The notes under the pieces: model-generated
The model's database searches: none
What the model was told of the DNA's origin: nothing
The model's input: the letters and a program-made list of their open reading frames with translations, nothing else
DNA from: Pseudescherichia sp032055545
GTDB taxonomy: Bacteria > Pseudomonadota > Gammaproteobacteria > Enterobacterales > Enterobacteriaceae
Length of the DNA: 25,296 bases
Assembly (NCBI GenBank): GCA_032055545.1
Contig: DAMBQR010000057.1
Coordinates: forward strand, 1-25,296
Direction: 5' to 3'
Shown: positions 20,872 through 25,296 of the stretch, piece by piece
Numbering within the stretch: position 1 is the stretch's first letter
How the letters are laid out: each line of letters opens with the position of its first letter
Translations under genes and position numbers: made by a program

Positions 20872-23800
20872 ATGTTGTACGATAAATCTCTTGAGAGAGA
20901 TAACTGTGGTTTCGGCCTGATCGCCCACATAGAAGGCGAACCTAGCCACAAGGTAGTGCGTACCGCTATTCACGCACTGGCCCGAATGCAGCACCGTGGT
21001 GCGATCCTTGCCGATGGTAAAACCGGCGACGGTTGCGGCCTGCTGCTGCAAAAACCTGACCGTTTCTTCCGCCTGGTTGCCGAAGAGCGCGGCTGGCGCT
21101 TAGCCAAAAATTATGCCGTGGGCATGCTGTTCCTGAACCAGGACGCTGAAAAGGCCGCTGCTGCGCGCCGCATCGTCGAAGAAGAACTTCAGCAAGAGAC
21201 CCTCTCTATCGTGGGCTGGCGCGATGTGCCGACCAACGAAGGGGTGCTCGGTGAAATCGCCCTCTCCTCGCTGCCACGTATTGAGCAAATTTTTGTTAAC
21301 GCCCCTGCGGGCTGGCGTCCGCGTGATATGGAGCGCCGTCTGTTTATTGCGCGTCGCCGTATCGAAAAACGCCTCCAGGAGGACAAAGAGTTCTACGTCT
21401 GTAGCCTCTCTAACCTGGTGAACATCTATAAAGGTCTCTGTATGCCGGCGGATCTGCCGCGCTTCTACCTGGACCTCGCGGACCTGCGTCTGGAGTCGGC
21501 CATCTGCCTGTTCCACCAGCGCTTCTCCACCAACACCGTACCGCGCTGGCCGCTGGCCCAGCCGTTCCGCTATTTGGCCCACAACGGTGAGATCAACACC
21601 ATCACCGGTAACCGCCAGTGGGCGCGCGCGCGTACCTATAAATTTAAAACGCCGCTGATCCCGGATCTGCACGATGCCGCGCCGTTCGTTAACGAAACCG
21701 GCTCCGACTCCAGCTCGCTGGATAACATGCTTGAGCTGCTGCTGGCGGGCGGGATGGACATCGTTCGTGCCATGCGCCTGCTGGTGCCGCCGGCCTGGCA
21801 GAACAACCCGGATATGGATCCGGAGCTGCGCGCCTTCTTTGACTTCAACTCCATGCACATGGAGCCATGGGATGGCCCGGCGGGCATCGTCATGTCCGAC
21901 GGCCGCTTTGCCGCCTGTAACCTGGACCGTAACGGCCTGCGTCCGGCGCGCTACGTCATCACCAAAGATAAGCTGATCACCTGCGCCTCTGAAGTGGGGA
22001 TCTGGGACTACCAGCCAGATGAAGTGGTCGAGAAGGGCCGCGTTGGACCGGGCGAGCTGATGGTGATCGACACCCGCGGCGGCCGCATCCTGCACTCCGG
22101 CGAAACCGATAACGATCTGAAGAGCCGCCACCCCTATAAAGAGTGGATGGAGAAGAACGTCCGCCGGCTGGTGCCGTTTGAAGATCTGCCGGATGAGGCG
22201 GTGGGCAGCCGTGAGATGGGCGATGACCTGCTCGCCAGCTTCCAGAAGCAGTTTAACTACAGCGCCGAAGAGCTGGACTCCGTGATCCGCGTGCTGGGTG
22301 AAAACGGCCAGGAGGCGGTCGGCTCAATGGGTGACGATACCCCGTTCGCCGTGCTCTCCAGCCAGCCGCGCATTATTTATGACTACTTCCGCCAGCAGTT
22401 TGCGCAGGTGACCAACCCGCCAATCGATCCGCTGCGTGAAGCGCACGTGATGTCGCTGGCCACCAGCATCGGTCGGGAGATGAACGTCTTCTGTGAAGCC
22501 GAGGGCCAGGCGCATCGTCTGACCTTTAAGTCACCGATCCTGCTCTACTCTGACTTTAAACAGCTGACCACTATGTCGGAGCACCACTACCGCGCCGACA
22601 CGCTGGATATCACCTTTGACGTTAACACCGCGTCGCTGGAAGACACGGTGAGCGCGCTCTGTGATAAAGCAGAGCAGATGGTGCGCGACGGCACGGTGCT
22701 GCTGGTGCTCTCTGACCGCAACATCGCCAAAGATCGTCTACCGGTTCCGGCTCCGATGGCAGTGGGGGCTATCCAGACCCGCCTCGTGGAGAAGAGCCTG
22801 CGCTGCGACGCCAACATCATCGTTGAGACCGCCAGCGCCCGCGATCCGCACCACTTCGCCGTGCTGCTGGGCTTCGGCGCGACGGCTATCTACCCGTACC
22901 TCGCCTATGAGACGCTGGCGAAGCTGGTGGATACCCACGCCATCGATAAGAACTACCGTACCGTGATGCTGAACTACCGTAACGGCATCAACAAAGGTCT
23001 GTACAAGATCATGTCCAAAATGGGCATCTCCACCATCGCCTCCTACCGCTGCTCGAAGCTGTTCGAAGCGGTTGGCCTGCATGATGAGGTGGCCGATCTC
23101 TGCTTCCAGGGTGTGATCAGCCGCATCGGCGGCGCGGGCTTTGCTGACTTCCAGCAGGATCTGCTGAACCTGTCGAAACGAGCCTGGCTGGCGCGTAAGC
23201 CGCTGGAGCAGGGCGGCCTGCTGAAGTACGTCCACGGCGGTGAATACCACGCCTACAACCCGGACGTGGTGCGCACCCTGCAGCAGGCAGTAGAGAGCGG
23301 CGAGTACAGCGACTATCAGCAGTACGCTAAGCTGGTCAACGAGCGTCCGGCGGCCACGCTGCGCGATCTGTTGCATATCAACCCGCCTGCGGACGCGGTG
23401 AACGTTGATGACGTGGAGCCCGCCAGCGAGCTGTTTAAACGCTTCGATACCGCAGCGATGTCAATCGGCGCGCTGAGTCCGGAGGCCCACGAGGCGCTGG
23501 CCGAAGCGATGAACAGCATCGGCGGCAACTCTAACTCCGGCGAAGGCGGAGAAGATCCGGCTCGCTACGGCACCAACAAAGTGTCGCGTATCAAACAGGT
23601 TGCCTCCGGCCGCTTCGGCGTGACTCCGGCCTACCTGGTGAACGCGGACGTGATCCAGATTAAAGTGGCCCAGGGTGCGAAGCCTGGGGAAGGCGGCCAG
23701 CTGCCGGGGGATAAAGTCACCCCGTACATTGCTAAGCTGCGCTACTCGGTGCCGGGCGTGACGCTGATCTCCCCGCCGCCGCACCACGATATCTATTCGA

Positions 23801-25296
23801 TTGAAGATCTGGCCCAGCTGATTTTTGACCTGAAACAGGTCAATCCGAAGGCGATGATCTCCGTGAAGCTGGTCTCCGAGCCGGGCGTCGGCACCATCGC
23901 CACCGGCGTGGCAAAAGCCTATGCGGATCTCATCACCATCGCCGGCTACGACGGCGGCACCGGCGCAAGCCCGCTCTCCTCAGTGAAATACGCGGGCTGC
24001 CCGTGGGAGCTGGGGCTGGTTGAGACCCAGCAGGCGCTGGTGGCGAACGGCCTGCGTCACAAGATCCGTCTGCAGGTGGACGGCGGCCTGAAAACCGGCG
24101 TGGACATCATCAAAGCGGCGATTCTGGGTGCAGAGAGCTTCGGCTTCGGTACCGGCCCGATGGTGGCGCTGGGCTGTAAATACCTGCGTATTTGCCACCT
24201 GAACAACTGCGCAACCGGCGTTGCAACCCAGGATGACAAGCTGCGTAAGAACCACTATCACGGCCTGCCGTTCAAAGTGACCAACTACTTTGAATTTATC
24301 GCCCGTGAGACCCGGGAGCTGATGGCGCAGCTGGGCGTGACCCGCCTGGTGGACCTGATTGGCCGTACCGATCTGCTCACCGCGCTGGAGGGCTTCACCG
24401 CCAAACAGCAGAAGCTGGATCTCTCTAAGCTGCTGGAGACCGCCGAGCCGCATCCGGGCAAAGCGCTCCACTGCACCGAGCATAACCCGCCGTTTGATAA
24501 CGGTGTGCTTAACGCCCAGCTGCTAAACCAGGCGAAGCCGTTTGTCGATGAGCGCCAGAGTAAAACCTTCTGGTTTGATATTCGCAACACCGACCGTTCG
24601 GTAGGCGCGTCGCTCTCCGGCTACATTGCCCAGACGCATGGCGATCAGGGTCTGGCGTCGGATCCGATTAAAGCCCACTTCAGCGGCACCGCAGGCCAGA
24701 GCTTCGGCGTGTGGAACGCCGGCGGCGTTGAGCTGTACCTGACCGGGGATGCCAACGACTACGTCGGTAAAGGCATGGCGGGCGGTCAGCTGGCGGTACG
24801 CCCGCCGGTCGGCTCGGCCTTCCGTAGCCACGAGGCGAGCATTATCGGTAACACCTGCCTGTACGGCGCCACCGGGGGTCGTCTGTATGCCGCAGGCCGC
24901 GCGGGCGAACGTTTCGGGGTACGTAACTCCGGGGCAATCACCGTGGTGGAAGGGATTGGTGACAACGGCTGTGAGTACATGACCGGCGGCATCGTCTGTA
25001 TTCTCGGCAAGACCGGCGTCAACTTTGGTGCAGGCATGACCGGCGGCTTCGCCTACGTGCTGGATGAAGACGGCGAATTCCGCAACCGCGTGAACCCGGA
25101 GCTGGTGGAAGTGCTGAGCGTCGATGATCTGGCGATCCACGAAGAGCACCTGCGCGGTCTGATCACCGAGCATGTACAGCATACCGGCTCCTCGCGTGGG
25201 GAAGAGATTCTGGCGCACTGGCCTGCCTTTGCCGCGAAGTTTGCGCTGGTTAAGCCGAAGTCCAGCGATGTTAAAGCCCTGTTGGGTCACCGTAGT
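20872..25296 (+). CDS. gltB: Glutamate synthase (NADPH) large chain, 3' end cut by window
   Basis: GltB with GltD (expected just downstream) makes two glutamates from glutamine and 2-oxoglutarate, the main ammonia assimilation route at low nitrogen. The 1475 codons seen are open; by the E. coli length of 1486 about 11 are missing. The ATG at 20872 follows GGGGAGG; an in-frame TAG at 20848 excludes the longer N-terminus once given for E. coli. An 11-residue propeptide precedes C12, the amidotransferase nucleophile (NCGFGLIAH). Then come the class II glutaminase domain (12 to about 400), a central domain, the FMN synthase domain with 3Fe-4S ligands C1102, C1108 and C1113 (GCKYLRICHLNNC), and the Gly-rich beta-helix domain (from about 1245). 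Confidence 0.98.
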   Translation, partial: MLYDKSLERDNCGFGLIAHIEGEPSHKVVRTAIHALARMQHRGAILADGKTGDGCGLLLQKPDRFFRLVAEERGWRLAKNYAVGMLFLNQDAEKAAAARRIVEEELQQETLSIVGWRDVPTNEGVLGEIALSSLPRIEQIFVNAPAGWRPRDMERRLFIARRRIEKRLQEDKEFYVCSLSNLVNIYKGLCMPADLPRFYLDLADLRLESAICLFHQRFSTNTVPRWPLAQPFRYLAHNGEINTITGNRQWARARTYKFKTPLIPDLHDAAPFVNETGSDSSSLDNMLELLLAGGMDIVRAMRLLVPPAWQNNPDMDPELRAFFDFNSMHMEPWDGPAGIVMSDGRFAACNLDRNGLRPARYVITKDKLITCASEVGIWDYQPDEVVEKGRVGPGELMVIDTRGGRILHSGETDNDLKSRHPYKEWMEKNVRRLVPFEDLPDEAVGSREMGDDLLASFQKQFNYSAEELDSVIRVLGENGQEAVGSMGDDTPFAVLSSQPRIIYDYFRQQFAQVTNPPIDPLREAHVMSLATSIGREMNVFCEAEGQAHRLTFKSPILLYSDFKQLTTMSEHHYRADTLDITFDVNTASLEDTVSALCDKAEQMVRDGTVLLVLSDRNIAKDRLPVPAPMAVGAIQTRLVEKSLRCDANIIVETASARDPHHFAVLLGFGATAIYPYLAYETLAKLVDTHAIDKNYRTVMLNYRNGINKGLYKIMSKMGISTIASYRCSKLFEAVGLHDEVADLCFQGVISRIGGAGFADFQQDLLNLSKRAWLARKPLEQGGLLKYVHGGEYHAYNPDVVRTLQQAVESGEYSDYQQYAKLVNERPAATLRDLLHINPPADAVNVDDVEPASELFKRFDTAAMSIGALSPEAHEALAEAMNSIGGNSNSGEGGEDPARYGTNKVSRIKQVASGRFGVTPAYLVNADVIQIKVAQGAKPGEGGQLPGDKVTPYIAKLRYSVPGVTLISPPPHHDIYSIEDLAQLIFDLKQVNPKAMISVKLVSEPGVGTIATGVAKAYADLITIAGYDGGTGASPLSSVKYAGCPWELGLVETQQALVANGLRHKIRLQVDGGLKTGVDIIKAAILGAESFGFGTGPMVALGCKYLRICHLNNCATGVATQDDKLRKNHYHGLPFKVTNYFEFIARETRELMAQLGVTRLVDLIGRTDLLTALEGFTAKQQKLDLSKLLETAEPHPGKALHCTEHNPPFDNGVLNAQLLNQAKPFVDERQSKTFWFDIRNTDRSVGASLSGYIAQTHGDQGLASDPIKAHFSGTAGQSFGVWNAGGVELYLTGDANDYVGKGMAGGQLAVRPPVGSAFRSHEASIIGNTCLYGATGGRLYAAGRAGERFGVRNSGAITVVEGIGDNGCEYMTGGIVCILGKTGVNFGAGMTGGFAYVLDEDGEFRNRVNPELVEVLSVDDLAIHEEHLRGLITEHVQHTGSSRGEEILAHWPAFAAKFALVKPKSSDVKALLGHRS

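Noticed and set aside
21100..22131. 343-codon open frame antisense to gltB
   Set aside because: It overlaps the conserved amidotransferase domain of gltB and has no independent signals.
1..25296. A novel defence, mobile or biosynthetic system
   Set aside because: Every sizeable frame is a recognised core enteric gene in its usual order. No transposase, integrase, toxin pair, repeat-spacer array or foreign-looking block is present.

Overview
The window is a stretch of core chromosome from an enteric bacterium (order Enterobacterales, family Enterobacteriaceae). Its gene order and protein sequences follow the Escherichia coli ispB-to-gltB segment almost gene for gene. GC content looks moderately high, and a REP-type palindrome after npr resembles those I associate with the Klebsiella/Enterobacter/Kosakonia group. 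I therefore place it near those genera rather than in Escherichia, but I cannot fix the genus. I see no insertion sequence, prophage, CRISPR array, tRNA, rRNA or foreign cargo. I found no undescribed multi-gene system; what is new or uncertain lies in the intergenic regulatory DNA.

Layout: (1) 1-1500, + strand: ispB (octaprenyl diphosphate synthase) and sfsB (Ner-like regulator). (2) 1547-6343, - strand: murA and its upstream partner ibaG, then the phospholipid transport operon mlaF-mlaE-mlaD-mlaC-mlaB, closed by a strong intrinsic terminator at 3181-3215. (3) 6568-14468, + strand: a long series made of yrbG, kdsD, kdsC, lptC, lptA, lptB, then rpoN, hpf, ptsN, rapZ and npr. The kds/lpt genes make Kdo and export LPS; the rpoN cluster joins sigma-54, ribosome hibernation, the nitrogen PTS and control of GlcN6P synthesis. 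(4) 14469-14658: a REP element and a BasR(PmrA)-type box ahead of yrbL. (5) 14659-15255 yrbL (+), meeting mtgA (-) tail to tail with overlapping ends; elbB-mtgA is a - strand pair. (6) 16609-16850: the small RNA gene arcZ (+), between elbB and arcB, whose terminator overlaps the 3' end of arcB in antisense. (7) 16842-20200, - strand: arcB and the radical-SAM gene yhcC. (8) 20201-20871: a long regulatory region with a good CRP site, phased direct repeats and a foldable leader. (9) 20872 to the end: gltB (glutamate synthase large chain), cut by the window edge about 11 codons short of its expected end.

Functionally most of the window serves the envelope: undecaprenyl-independent isoprenoid supply (ispB), peptidoglycan (murA, mtgA), outer-membrane lipid asymmetry (mla) and LPS (kds, lpt). 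The rest is global control of nitrogen, carbon and redox (rpoN, ptsN, npr, rapZ, arcB, arcZ, gltB). The points most worth a second look are a duplicated 11-nt seed/processing-site motif in ArcZ, the BasR-type box before yrbL, the pseudokinase-like motifs of YrbL, and the repeat-rich, structured gltB upstream region.
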